This document shows, one piece after another, positions 7,860 through 14,985 of a DNA stretch of 20,237 nucleotides. The stretch covers positions 1 to 20,237 of the forward strand of contig CAMAFU010000005.1 in the NCBI GenBank assembly GCA_945833725.1, given 5' to 3'. Within the stretch, counting starts at the first letter, position 1. Each line of letters starts with the position of its first letter. The stretch is from an uncultured Treponema sp. GTDB taxonomy: Bacteria; Spirochaetota; Spirochaetia; Treponematales; Treponemataceae. The notes under the pieces are model-generated. The model saw only the letters and a list, made by a program, of their open reading frames with translations. It made no database searches and was not told the origin of the DNA. The position numbers were made by a program, and so were the translations under genes.

Positions 7860-10327
7860 TGACAGTTTTAATTGTTCAGTGCCGTTTGTCTTCTTCTCGT
7901 TTGCCCGACAAAGCACTTTTGCCTTTAGGAAACAGCCTTGTTTTAGATTGGACTTTATCGGCCATGCGAAAGGTAAAGGCCGACAGATATTTTGTTGCAA
8001 CGGATTTTGACAGTCTGGAAAAACTGTCTTCCATTGCTCAAAGAAACGGTTTTGAAATATTTGCAGGCCCGTTGGAAGATGTTTTGGAGCGGTTCTGCCT
8101 TTTAATAAAAGAAACAGACGCCGATACGGTTATACGCGCAACAGCCGACAATCCCTTTCTTTTTTACGAAAGTGCCGTTTCTCTTTTAGAACAATTTGAA
8201 CGCCGGTCTCAAACTGGAAAATGCGATTATATTACATATACAGGTCTGCCTCATGGAAGCGGAGTTGAAATTTTCAATGCAAAATCTTTGTTAAAGGCAA
8301 AAGAGCAGACATCAGATTCTTATGACCATGAGCATGTAGGTCCAGCACTTTATAATCATCAGGAAAATTTTACTTCCGTGTTCCTTAATGCACCAAAAGA
8401 GTGGAATTTTCCATATTTAAGGACAACAATTGATACGGCAGAAGATTACCGGAAAGCGTGCATGGCTGTAAAAAAAACAGGTTCAGATTGCCCTTATACT
8501 GCAGAACAGATTCTTAAGGCTTTCAGTGATGATTCTGTTCGTTACCCGCTTTTGTGCGTTCCCTGCGTAAAAAAAGGAAAGGGTACGGGGCATTTAAGAA
8601 GATGCCTTTCTGTTGCAATTTCCCTTGGAGTCATGATATACATTCCAGACAATGCCGATTTGGAAGAAAAGGATGAACTTATACAGGAAGCCCTTCAAAA
8701 CGGTCTTAACGAATTTCAGATTGTGCGAAAACTTCCTCAAAAAGGCGAATACAGCCTTATTTTAACAGATGCCTTCGTTATGGAAAGAGAAACAGCCGTA
8801 AAACTTGCATCTCTTGCACCTTTGGCCGCTATTGATGAAGGCTCTTTGAACACAGATTTATGTGATTACCTTCTGGACATAATTCCTTCTTACGGCTTGC
8901 AGCGTCCGGCCAATTCTTCAGATCCAGGTTATATAATTCTGCCGAAAAATAAAAAATCAAAAAAAATAGAATCTGTTTCCCAAATAAAAAAGATTCTTGT
9001 TACTGTTGGTGGAGAAGATCCTGCAGATCTTGTTGTTCCTGCAGCCATAAGTTATGCAGGACTTGGCTATTGTGTAACTGCAATAGTTCAGTCGCCAGAA
9101 GATGCAAAAATTCGTGTGGGTACGACGCTGGCAGAAAAAATTGAATTTATAAAGCCTATGCACAATCTTAGGGAACAGCTTTTTAACTACGATTTAGTGG
9201 TTACCCATTATGGATTTACGGCTTTTGAAGCTGTAGCCGCCGGATGTCCTGTTGTACTTTTGGGAACAACACCGCTGCATATAAATCTTGCCCAAAAATA
9301 CGGCTTTAAATATCTTTCAATTCAAAACATTAACGAACAGGGAGCTGAATATACTCTGGAAAATATAAATGAGCTTTATCCAAAAGGATTTTTTAATTCT
9401 GATGGAGAAATTCAAAAAAAAGATTTAGGGCTTTTTGCAGAAAAACTGGCAAAGGGACACAGATATTCCTGTCCGTTGTGTCAGGGCAGGGACACTTTTC
9501 AGGATTATGTTGTGTGCCGCACTCCGGAGCGGACTTTCAGAAAGTGCGGAAATTGCGGCATGCAGTATATTTCATTTTCTCTGGCAAATGAAACAACTTA
9601 CGGCGAAGACTATTTTTTTGAGGACTACAAAAAACAGTACGGAAAAACATATCTGGAAGATTTCCTTTCAATAAAAAGTCAGTGTGTAAGGCGTACTTCC
9701 ATTATCGATTATATTTTCCGTGATTCCCACCGTCTTGTTACCCCTGCTGTTCTTGATGTGGGCTGTGCTTTTGGTGCTTTTATGGATGCAGCAAATGATG
9801 CCGGATGGCAGGTTTTTGGAACAGACATATCAAAACAAGCCGTAAATTATGTGCAGGAAAAACTTCATTATCCTGCAAGCTGTGCAAAATTTCCTGCCTT
9901 TGATCCGCTGTCTGAATTTGGAATAAGTGAATTTGATGCCGTAACAATGTGGTATGTAATTGAACATTTTAAAGATTTGGACACCGTTCTGAAAACTGTT
10001 TCCCGATTATTGAAGACAGGCGGGGTTTTTGCCTTTTCTACGCCATCTGCCAGCGGAGTTTCTGCCCGGTTCAATACACAGGAATTTTATATAAAAAGTC
10101 CGTCAGATCACTATACTTTGTGGGAGCCGGCAAAGGCCTCTTCAATATTAAAGCGCTACGGATTTAAAGTTATAAAGATTGTTTCTACTGGTCATCATCC
10201 AGAGCGTTTTCCTAATATTGCAAAAAACAAATCAAAGCCTGGCAGCATAAATTTCGCCTTTCACGCTGCCGCAAGCCATTTTTTTGAGCTGGGAGATACT
10301 TTTGAAGTTTATTGCAGAAAAATTTAA
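7859..10327 (+). CDS. SpsF-SpsG-methyltransferase fusion (nucleotide-sugar biosynthesis)
   Basis: The 822-aa protein has three domains. Residues 1-225 are an SpsF-type cytidylyltransferase (CMP-sugar synthase superfamily): IVQCRLSSSRLPDKALLPLG and ATADNPF, then GLPHGSGVEIF and an EHVGP motif. Residues about 228-530 resemble SpsG/PseG, GT-B-fold enzymes that hydrolyse UDP-sugars in pseudaminic-type pathways: GKGTGHLRRC (about 240-249), VTVGGEDPADL, and THYGFTAFEAVAAGCPVV (449-466). Residues 538-566 are a zinc ribbon (CPLC...CGNC), and about 600-780 a class I SAM methyltransferase with LDVGCAFGAF and WYVIEHF. Together these could make and modify an activated sugar. The ATG at 7859 shares a base with the preceding TAA and has GGGGA (7846-7850) upstream; an upstream in-frame start at 7844 lacks support. 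Substrate is unknown; treponemal flagellin is known to be glycosylated, which is one possible destination. Confidence 0.85.
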   Translation: MTVLIVQCRLSSSRLPDKALLPLGNSLVLDWTLSAMRKVKADRYFVATDFDSLEKLSSIAQRNGFEIFAGPLEDVLERFCLLIKETDADTVIRATADNPFLFYESAVSLLEQFERRSQTGKCDYITYTGLPHGSGVEIFNAKSLLKAKEQTSDSYDHEHVGPALYNHQENFTSVFLNAPKEWNFPYLRTTIDTAEDYRKACMAVKKTGSDCPYTAEQILKAFSDDSVRYPLLCVPCVKKGKGTGHLRRCLSVAISLGVMIYIPDNADLEEKDELIQEALQNGLNEFQIVRKLPQKGEYSLILTDAFVMERETAVKLASLAPLAAIDEGSLNTDLCDYLLDIIPSYGLQRPANSSDPGYIILPKNKKSKKIESVSQIKKILVTVGGEDPADLVVPAAISYAGLGYCVTAIVQSPEDAKIRVGTTLAEKIEFIKPMHNLREQLFNYDLVVTHYGFTAFEAVAAGCPVVLLGTTPLHINLAQKYGFKYLSIQNINEQGAEYTLENINELYPKGFFNSDGEIQKKDLGLFAEKLAKGHRYSCPLCQGRDTFQDYVVCRTPERTFRKCGNCGMQYISFSLANETTYGEDYFFEDYKKQYGKTYLEDFLSIKSQCVRRTSIIDYIFRDSHRLVTPAVLDVGCAFGAFMDAANDAGWQVFGTDISKQAVNYVQEKLHYPASCAKFPAFDPLSEFGISEFDAVTMWYVIEHFKDLDTVLKTVSRLLKTGGVFAFSTPSASGVSARFNTQEFYIKSPSDHYTLWEPAKASSILKRYGFKVIKIVSTGHHPERFPNIAKNKSKPGSINFAFHAAASHFFELGDTFEVYCRKI

Positions 10328-10363
10328 TTTCTGGAGAAAAATCAAAATCAATAAAACACAAAA

Positions 10364-10367
10364 GAGG
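10364..10367 (+). promoter_or_regulatory. Ribosome binding site for the ATP-grasp gene
   Basis: GAGG lies 9 nt before the ATG at 10377. It favours this start over the in-frame ATG at 10284, which would overlap the previous gene and add a 31-residue basic tail before the Rossmann-like glycine motif. Confidence 0.6.
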
Positions 10368-10376
10368 AAAACTTTT

Positions 10377-11981
10377 ATGAAAGAATCCATATTAATATTG
10401 GGGGCGGGATTCATGCAGACTCCTGCCGTTAATGCGGCAAAACAAATGGGATACAAAGCCGTTGTGGTTGATGCAAATCCAAATGCAGTTCTTGTGCCTT
10501 ATGCCGATATTTTTGAACCTATTGACCTAAAAGACAGGGAATCTCTTTTAGGTTTTGCCCAAAAACTTGAAAATTCCGGCGAAAAAATTGCTGCGGTTTT
10601 TACTGCGGGAACAGACTTTTCTTCCAGCGTGGCTTATGTTGCAAAAAAAATGAATCTTCCGGGGCACAGTTTTGAAGCGGCTCTTAATGCATCAGACAAA
10701 ATAAGGATGAGGCAGTGTTTTTCGTCTTCCAGCGTGCCTTCCCCTTCATTCCAGGAAGTTTGTACATCTGATCTTCAGGATATTTTTTCTAAAATCAGGG
10801 AAAAGTCCTTCGTTTTTCCAAAAGTGCTTAAGCCTGTGGACAATATGGGCGGAAGAGGCTGCCGTCTTGTCCGGGAAGAAAAAGAATTAAAATCAGCTTT
10901 GGAAACTGCCGTAAAAAACAGCCGTACAAAAAGAGCCGTTCTTGAAGATTACATGGACGGAAAGGAATACAGCATTGACAGTGTAATTTATAACGGAACT
11001 TTAACAATAACAGGCTTTGCCGACAGACACATTTATTTTCCTCCTTACTTTATCGAAATGGGGCATACCATTCCTTCCTGTGAAGATGAAAAAATAAAAT
11101 GTGAACTTATTGCAACTTTTGCCGCAGGAATAAAAGCTTTGGGATTAACTCAGGGCGTTGCAAAAGCCGACATAAAATATACAAAAAACGGTCCTATGAT
11201 TGGAGAAATTGCCGCCCGGCTTTCTGGAGGATATATGAGCGGTTGGACATTTCCATATTCATCAGGGTGTTTTCTTACGCAGGAAGCATTAAAAGTTTCC
11301 CTCGGTCTTGAACCGGATTATCTTGTAAAAAATCGTGTTCCTGTAAAATGGCAGTGTCATCCTTCCCTTAAAGATAAAAATCCGCCGTTTGAAATTTTTG
11401 AACTTCCATCAACTTGTGTAAGTGCAGAAAGAGCATGGATTTCAATTCCCGGAAAAATAAAGGAAATAAGGGGGTTAAAACAGGCAGAACAGTCGGAATT
11501 TGTAATGAATGTTATTCCCCGCTGCAAAGAAGGAGACACTGTGGATTTTCCGAGAAATAATGTGGAAAAATGCGGAAACATAATTACAAAGGCTCCCACC
11601 CGTTTGCAGGCAGTTGAAAGTGCAGAAAAAGCATTATCACAAATCACCGTTTTCCTCGAAAGCAACAATGAAAAAACTTCAAATTTTCTGTGGGGGCAGG
11701 GCTTAGCCGAAGAAAGCGGATTTCCTCCACAGGCCTTCAATATAAACCTAAAAAACGAAAATTTTCCGGATATTCAGGAAAATGAAAGCGTAATGAAAAA
11801 TCTCCCGGAATCATTAAAAAATCATCTTAACGAAAAAGACTGGAATTCCTGTTCATTGGAAAAAGTCCTTCAAAATTTCGATAAATTCTGCCCTGAACAT
11901 AAAAAGCTGAACGGAAAAAAATTCTGGCAGGCACTTGTAAAAGGCTCTCTTCAAGGAGTGTTATATGCAGCAGAAAATTAA
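10377..11981 (+). CDS. ATP-grasp superfamily ligase
   Basis: ATP-grasp enzymes join a carboxylate, activated as acyl phosphate, to an amine or other nucleophile. Residues 1-95 are the pre-ATP-grasp Rossmann-like domain, opening with ILILGAGFMQTPAV. The ATP-grasp proper follows: FPKVLKPVDNMGGRGCRLV (147-165) as the phosphate-binding loop, LEDYMDGKEYSIDSV (189-203) and AKADIKYTKNGPMIGEIAARLSGG within 262-285, which carries the metal-binding Glu and Arg. Residues 320-425 resemble the C-terminal lid of PurK/CarB-like ligases. Residues about 430-534 are an extension I do not recognise. At 534 aa it is longer than minimal ATP-grasp proteins. Its place after the SpsF-SpsG fusion suggests it adds an amino acid or similar group to the glycan or its carrier; this is inference. 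It ends inside the amidase start (17-nt overlap). Confidence 0.75.
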   Translation: MKESILILGAGFMQTPAVNAAKQMGYKAVVVDANPNAVLVPYADIFEPIDLKDRESLLGFAQKLENSGEKIAAVFTAGTDFSSSVAYVAKKMNLPGHSFEAALNASDKIRMRQCFSSSSVPSPSFQEVCTSDLQDIFSKIREKSFVFPKVLKPVDNMGGRGCRLVREEKELKSALETAVKNSRTKRAVLEDYMDGKEYSIDSVIYNGTLTITGFADRHIYFPPYFIEMGHTIPSCEDEKIKCELIATFAAGIKALGLTQGVAKADIKYTKNGPMIGEIAARLSGGYMSGWTFPYSSGCFLTQEALKVSLGLEPDYLVKNRVPVKWQCHPSLKDKNPPFEIFELPSTCVSAERAWISIPGKIKEIRGLKQAEQSEFVMNVIPRCKEGDTVDFPRNNVEKCGNIITKAPTRLQAVESAEKALSQITVFLESNNEKTSNFLWGQGLAEESGFPPQAFNINLKNENFPDIQENESVMKNLPESLKNHLNEKDWNSCSLEKVLQNFDKFCPEHKKLNGKKFWQALVKGSLQGVLYAAEN

Positions 11982-12996
11982 AGCATTATTTTTACTTGCG
12001 TCATTTTTTTTATTTTTTCCCCTTTACTCACAGACAGAAGATTTGCTGGAGTATGCAAAAACATCCGGGGTAACAGTTTACTGGGATTCTATTTCTGAAA
12101 ACGGCATAATGGAAAAAAACGGGCATCAGATTTCATTTAAAGCCGGCGACAATTTTATTCTTGCAGATTTTAAAGAACTTATTATTACAGATTCTCCGGA
12201 AGTAAGAGAAACTCAGGTTCTTGTTACCCAGAAATTTCTAGATGATGCGGAAAATATTTTTCAATCCGATAAAAACGGCAAAGGATTCAGTATTGGTGCC
12301 ATTCTTATAGATCCAGGGCATGGCGGAAAAGATCCTGGCGCTTCGGGAACTATTACAGTTAAAGGCAAAGAAGTTACCATAAACGAAAAAGACATAAACC
12401 TTTCTGTAGGAAAAATGCTATATTCCCGGTTAAAAAAAGCCTATCCCGATAAAAAAATTGAAATGACCCGTTCAAAAGATGAATACCTTTCGCTGGCTCA
12501 AAGAACAGACATTGCCAACGCCATAAAACTTCAGCCCAACGAAGCCATTCTTTATATTTCCATACATGTAAATTCTTCCCTGAACAAAAATTCTTACGGT
12601 TACGAGGTGTGGTATCTTTCTCCCGGATACCGCCGTAATGTAATCGACAAAAATCTTGTGGCCGATAAAGACCTGTACAAAGTAATGAATTCCATGATGG
12701 AAGAAGAGTACACCACAGAAAGCATTTTAATTGCAAAATTTATAATGGATGGACTTCAGGCACAGATTGGAGATTTATCTGTAAACCGGGGAATAAAGGC
12801 AGAAGAGTGGTTTGTAGTACGAAATTCAAATATGCCGGCAGTTTTAGTGGAGCTGGGGTTCCTTTCAAACGAAAAAGAGGCAAAACTTTTAACAGAGGAC
12901 AGTTACTTGCAAAAACTTTCCCTTGGAATATATAATGGTTTGGCTGCCTTTGTAACGCATTTTGAGCGTTCCCGGGGATTTACAGGAATAAAATAA
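11965..12996 (+). CDS. Exported N-acetylmuramoyl-L-alanine amidase (Amidase_3)
   Basis: The enzyme hydrolyses the bond between MurNAc and L-Ala in peptidoglycan. Residues 1-23 are a signal peptide with a long Leu/Phe core and likely cleavage around LYS-QTE. Residues 24-100 are an N-terminal region of unknown fold. The catalytic domain (108-335) holds the zinc ligands and catalytic acid: DPGHGG (H119), NEKDINL (E141), ISIHVN (H201) and VLVELGFLSN (E296). It has no LysM or SPOR repeat, so targeting is probably through the N-terminal region or a partner. An AAGGAG (11953-11958) lies 6 nt upstream of the ATG, within the end of the ATP-grasp gene, so expression is coupled to the glycan cluster. 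Its TAA overlaps the ATG of the GerMN gene. Confidence 0.92.
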   Translation: MQQKIKALFLLASFFLFFPLYSQTEDLLEYAKTSGVTVYWDSISENGIMEKNGHQISFKAGDNFILADFKELIITDSPEVRETQVLVTQKFLDDAENIFQSDKNGKGFSIGAILIDPGHGGKDPGASGTITVKGKEVTINEKDINLSVGKMLYSRLKKAYPDKKIEMTRSKDEYLSLAQRTDIANAIKLQPNEAILYISIHVNSSLNKNSYGYEVWYLSPGYRRNVIDKNLVADKDLYKVMNSMMEEEYTTESILIAKFIMDGLQAQIGDLSVNRGIKAEEWFVVRNSNMPAVLVELGFLSNEKEAKLLTEDSYLQKLSLGIYNGLAAFVTHFERSRGFTGIK

Positions 12997-13466
12997 TGAA
13001 TTCAATAAAAAATATATTCAAAAAAAAGAGTCTGCGTGTTTTTGCAGCACTGATTTTTGTTTTTTTAGTTTCCCTTGTTTTTTTTATAACGAATGTGTCA
13101 GGAAGATACTATAACTTCAGCTTTTACATTTCGGGAACAGATACTCTTGTACAGGAAAATCGTCGTGTCTACTCCATAAAAGATAAAAATCGGCTTAACG
13201 GTTATGTAGACGAACTTTTGCTTGGAACAACAGTAAAGCGTGCTTCTCCCATATTTCCTCTGGGAACAAAAGCTCTTTTCTGCTTCCAGAGAAACGATAC
13301 ACTTTATCTAAATCTTTCTCAGGACGCATTGTTTAATCTGGAAAATTCCTTATCCCTTACAAAACGCATAAATCTTCTTGAAAAAAACATCAGAAAAAAT
13401 TTCCCTTCAATAAAGAATGTTGAACTTTTTATCGACGGCAACTACATTCAAAAAGAAAATTCCTGA
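12996..13466 (+). CDS. Membrane-anchored GerMN-domain protein
   Basis: The 156-aa protein has a basic N-terminus and one membrane span (about 14-33), leaving the rest in the periplasm. Residues 60-150 fit the GerMN fold: a helix NRLNGYVDELLLG, the SPIFPLGTKALFCF turn with 'iP.Gt', TLYLNLSQDAL, then a helical stretch (LTKRINLLEKNIRKNF) and the closing VELFIDG. GerMN domains occur in spore germination and in lipoproteins near cell-wall hydrolases; this organism is not a spore former, so the domain probably positions or regulates the adjacent amidase. The ATG overlaps the amidase TAA by one base, with AGGA 8 nt upstream, so the pair is translationally coupled. No clear terminator follows. Confidence 0.75.
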   Translation: MNSIKNIFKKKSLRVFAALIFVFLVSLVFFITNVSGRYYNFSFYISGTDTLVQENRRVYSIKDKNRLNGYVDELLLGTTVKRASPIFPLGTKALFCFQRNDTLYLNLSQDALFNLENSLSLTKRINLLEKNIRKNFPSIKNVELFIDGNYIQKENS

Positions 13467-13485
13467 TTTTTTACTTATATGGCCG

Positions 13486-13605
13486 TGTCCCTCACATTCG
13501 TTCGGGCCGGGCTTTCCGCACTTCGGCGACTAACCGTGCCTCATCCCTACGCTATCGCTTCGGGACTGCTTGTGGCAGGTACTCCAATTCTTGCCACAGT
13601 TTAAA
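13486..13605. repeat. Dispersed intergenic repeat, copy B
   Basis: This GC-richer block follows the GerMN gene. Its last 50 bases match copy A at 37 of 50 positions, and it shares AGGTRCTCCAATYC with copy C. It contains a perfect 7-bp inverted pair, TGTGGCA (13571-13577) and TGCCACA (13592-13598), with a 14-nt loop. It ends exactly where a truncated methyltransferase reading frame begins. Confidence 0.5.
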
Positions 13606-13697
13606 CCGACAAGGAAATCAACATCCTTGTTTACAAACTCTACAATTTGACCGAAGAAGAAATCAAAATTGTGGAAGTGAAGGTGGAGGAACACTGA
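13605..13697 (+). pseudogene. Relic C-terminus of a DNA methyltransferase/restriction protein
   Basis: A 30-codon open frame from ACC at 13605 to TGA at 13695-13697 encodes a peptide containing LVYKLYNLTEEEIKIVE. This closely resembles the C-terminal tail common in N6-adenine methyltransferase and type IIG restriction-modification proteins (typically LVY.LYGLTEEEI.IVE). There is no start codon: an in-frame TAA lies directly upstream, inside the end of repeat B. I read it as the last piece of a gene otherwise lost. The match is from memory of the family and needs a search. Confidence 0.6.
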
Positions 13698-13723
13698 AAA
13701 AGGATGATTTTTCTTATAAAATA

Positions 13724-13745
13724 TGCTATATTTTTTGTCAGGAGG
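13724..13745 (+). promoter_or_regulatory. Extended -10 promoter and strong SD of the toxin-antitoxin pair
   Basis: TGCTATATT (13724-13732) fits an extended -10 element (TGnTATAAT); a good -35 is not visible. AGGAGG (13740-13745) sits 7 nt before the ATG at 13753, the strongest SD in the window. If transcription starts just after the -10, the leader is only about 15 nt. An autoregulatory operator is expected for such pairs, but I do not see a clear palindrome. Confidence 0.45.
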
Positions 13746-13752
13746 TATTACC

Positions 13753-14007
13753 ATGAGTGATTTTGCGTATGCTTATTTTAATTCAGAATTAGATAAACTT
13801 GACATTCCTTCTCTTGAGGGAATCTACGAAAAAGTTCAGTTATTACTTGCAAAAAAACGTTCCGTACAAAATGCCTCTAATATAAATCAAGCTGAAGTTG
13901 ACCGAATTAACGCAGTGTATGACAAAATTCCTCAGGAAGAACAGCTTTCTGCAGCTCATTCTTCAATGCGTACTATGTGGGAGTCTGTAAAGAATGACAC
14001 GTGGTGA
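13753..14007 (+). CDS. Putative antitoxin partner of MazF
   Basis: The 84-aa protein is predicted as the antitoxin from position: it precedes and overlaps a MazF-type toxin by 14 nt, the usual antitoxin-first order. It is predicted mostly helical and slightly acidic. Residues 18-37 (LEGIYEKVQLLLAKKRSVQN) look like a helix, and 46-84 (EVDRINAVYDKIPQEEQLSA and the following AHSSMRTMWESVK) may be the toxin-binding tail. I do not see the AbrB-like beta fold of classical MazE nor a ribbon-helix-helix motif, so its family and DNA-binding mode are unresolved. The start is fixed by the AGGAGG site; an in-frame ATG at 13723 lies within the promoter. Confidence 0.65.
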   Translation: MSDFAYAYFNSELDKLDIPSLEGIYEKVQLLLAKKRSVQNASNINQAEVDRINAVYDKIPQEEQLSAAHSSMRTMWESVKNDTW

Positions 14008-14305
14008 AATTTGGTGGGTTGATTTTGGACTTGCTTATGGAAGTATGCCTCAAGGCAGAAGACCTGCCGTTATCGTTCAAAATGATAATTTCAATGCAAG
14101 TCGCATATTGACTACAGTAGTCATTCCTCTAACAACAAATACACTTCTTGCAGAACATAAAGATAATATTTTTCTTACAAAGTCAGAAACAGGTCTTTCG
14201 AAAGATTTTGTTGTACTTACACCTCAGATTGGAATAGTTGATAAATCAAAAAGTATCGAAACTTTCTCCTGCAATAATGCTAAAAATTTCTGCCGCAATT
14301 TCTGA
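13994..14305 (+). CDS. mazF: MazF/PemK-family endoribonuclease toxin, frameshifted near its 3' end
   Basis: MazF toxins cut mRNA at short sequence motifs and arrest growth. Residues 1-89 match the family closely: MTRGEIWWVDFG, the catalytic RRPAVIVQND with the conserved Arg, TTVVIPLTTN, and LTKSETGLSKDFV, then QIGIVDKSKSIE. After E89 the frame gives 14 unrelated residues and stops at 14305. One base on, from 14262, the other frame reads LSPAIMLKISAAISDLLAI and stops at 14319-14321, exactly the expected C-terminal helix. So a single-base deletion or two-base insertion near 14258-14263 would restore an intact toxin of about 109 aa. It is either a decayed toxin or an assembly error. The ATG overlaps the antitoxin end by 14 nt. 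Confidence 0.8.
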   Translation: MTRGEIWWVDFGLAYGSMPQGRRPAVIVQNDNFNASRILTTVVIPLTTNTLLAEHKDNIFLTKSETGLSKDFVVLTPQIGIVDKSKSIETFSCNNAKNFCRNF

Positions 14306-14471
14306 TTTACTGGCAATATAAAAGTGATATGCTTCAATAATTTGCTAGTTGAGTGCAAAAAGGGCAAAACTAAAAAGAAATGCAAAAAAAAACTATGAAA
14401 ATAAACATAAAAAACAGTGAATTTTTCATAAGTTATAACATCATTCATTAATAAGCGAAGAATATTAGTTT

Positions 14472-14537
14472 TCAAGCAAATCCGACTTGCTCAAGAGCTT
14501 CTATATCGGTTTGTTCAATTGATGTTATATTTCTGTT
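14472..14537 (-). other. In-frame open stretch directly after the TfoX-like stop codon
   Basis: After the TAA of the TfoX-like gene the same frame stays open for 21 codons, giving a peptide with SIEQTDIEALEQVGFA before TGA at 14472-14474. It has coding-like composition but no start codon. It may be a remnant of another gene's end, or chance. The remaining part of this gap (14322-14471) is AT-rich and shows nothing I can identify. Confidence 0.2.
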
Positions 14538-14855
14538 TTACCATTTTTTTATCTTTGCATCCGACATTTCCGGTTCAATGGCTCTAAATAACTCTGCAAG
14601 AAAGTTTTTGTCATCAACATTTTCAACAAGAAGCATGTCTTTTGCGCCGGGGTAGGGCGGTTGGGCATGGGAAGAGGGAAGTAATTTCTGAGCCGTGGGA
14701 GTAATTTTTACAAGCAGCCGATTATCGCACACATAAGCAGCAATTTTTCCGTTAAGGTAAATAATATATTCCCCCATCATCTTGCGGAAGGAAATCCCCT
14801 CAAGCAAAGAAAGCTGGTCAAGAATAAAATTAAAAAATTCATTAGAAGTCGCCAT
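14538..14855 (-). CDS. TfoX N-terminal domain protein
   Basis: The 105-aa protein consists of the TfoX N-terminal domain alone: an opening helix (NEFFNFILDQLSLL), the characteristic ISFRKMMGEYIIYLNGKIAA (21-40), VCDNRLLVKITPTAQKLLP (42-60), then PPYPGAKDMLLVE and a final helix FLAELFRAIEP. In Haemophilus TfoX/Sxy is a competence regulator, but stand-alone N-domain proteins are widespread, often have unknown roles, and should not be called competence factors. It is the only minus-strand gene in this part of the window. No good SD precedes the ATG at 14855; the sequence before it is a run of A/T. It could come from transfer together with its accessory neighbours. Confidence 0.8.
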   Translation of the reverse strand: MATSNEFFNFILDQLSLLEGISFRKMMGEYIIYLNGKIAAYVCDNRLLVKITPTAQKLLPSSHAQPPYPGAKDMLLVENVDDKNFLAELFRAIEPEMSDAKIKKW

Positions 14856-14864
14856 AAAAAAATA

Positions 14865-14951
14865 CTAGCACACTTTCACTCCATCCCGCAACGCCTGCTT
14901 AAAACTGTCCTGTGTAACTAATGCGTTAATAATATTTGTGTTTAGTGCCAT
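14865..14951 (-). CDS. Possible 28-aa micro-ORF upstream of the TfoX-like gene
   Basis: On the minus strand an ATG at 14951 opens 28 codons ending with TAG at 14865-14867, with FKQALRDGVKVC as its end. Codon composition looks coding-like, but no SD precedes it. It ends 9 nt before the TfoX-like ATG, so it could be a leader peptide, a gene remnant, or chance. I do not recognise the peptide. Confidence 0.2.
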   Translation of the reverse strand: MALNTNIINALVTQDSFKQALRDGVKVC

Positions 14952-14985
14952 AGTGCATTAAAAATAAATTTTATGGGAGTTGTAT

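Noticed and set aside
10284..10376. Upstream in-frame start that would add 31 residues to the ATP-grasp protein
   Set aside because: It overlaps the previous gene, has no SD, and adds a basic tail before the glycine motif; the ATG at 10377 has GAGG upstream.
13486..13697. Insertion sequence at repeat B
   Set aside because: No transposase frame, no flanking target duplication and no long terminal inverted repeats are visible; only a short element and a gene relic.
14224..14475. 83-codon hydrophobic minus-strand frame after mazF
   Set aside because: It overlaps the 3' end of mazF; the Phe-rich, hydrophobic composition is what AT-rich antisense DNA gives, and no SD is evident.
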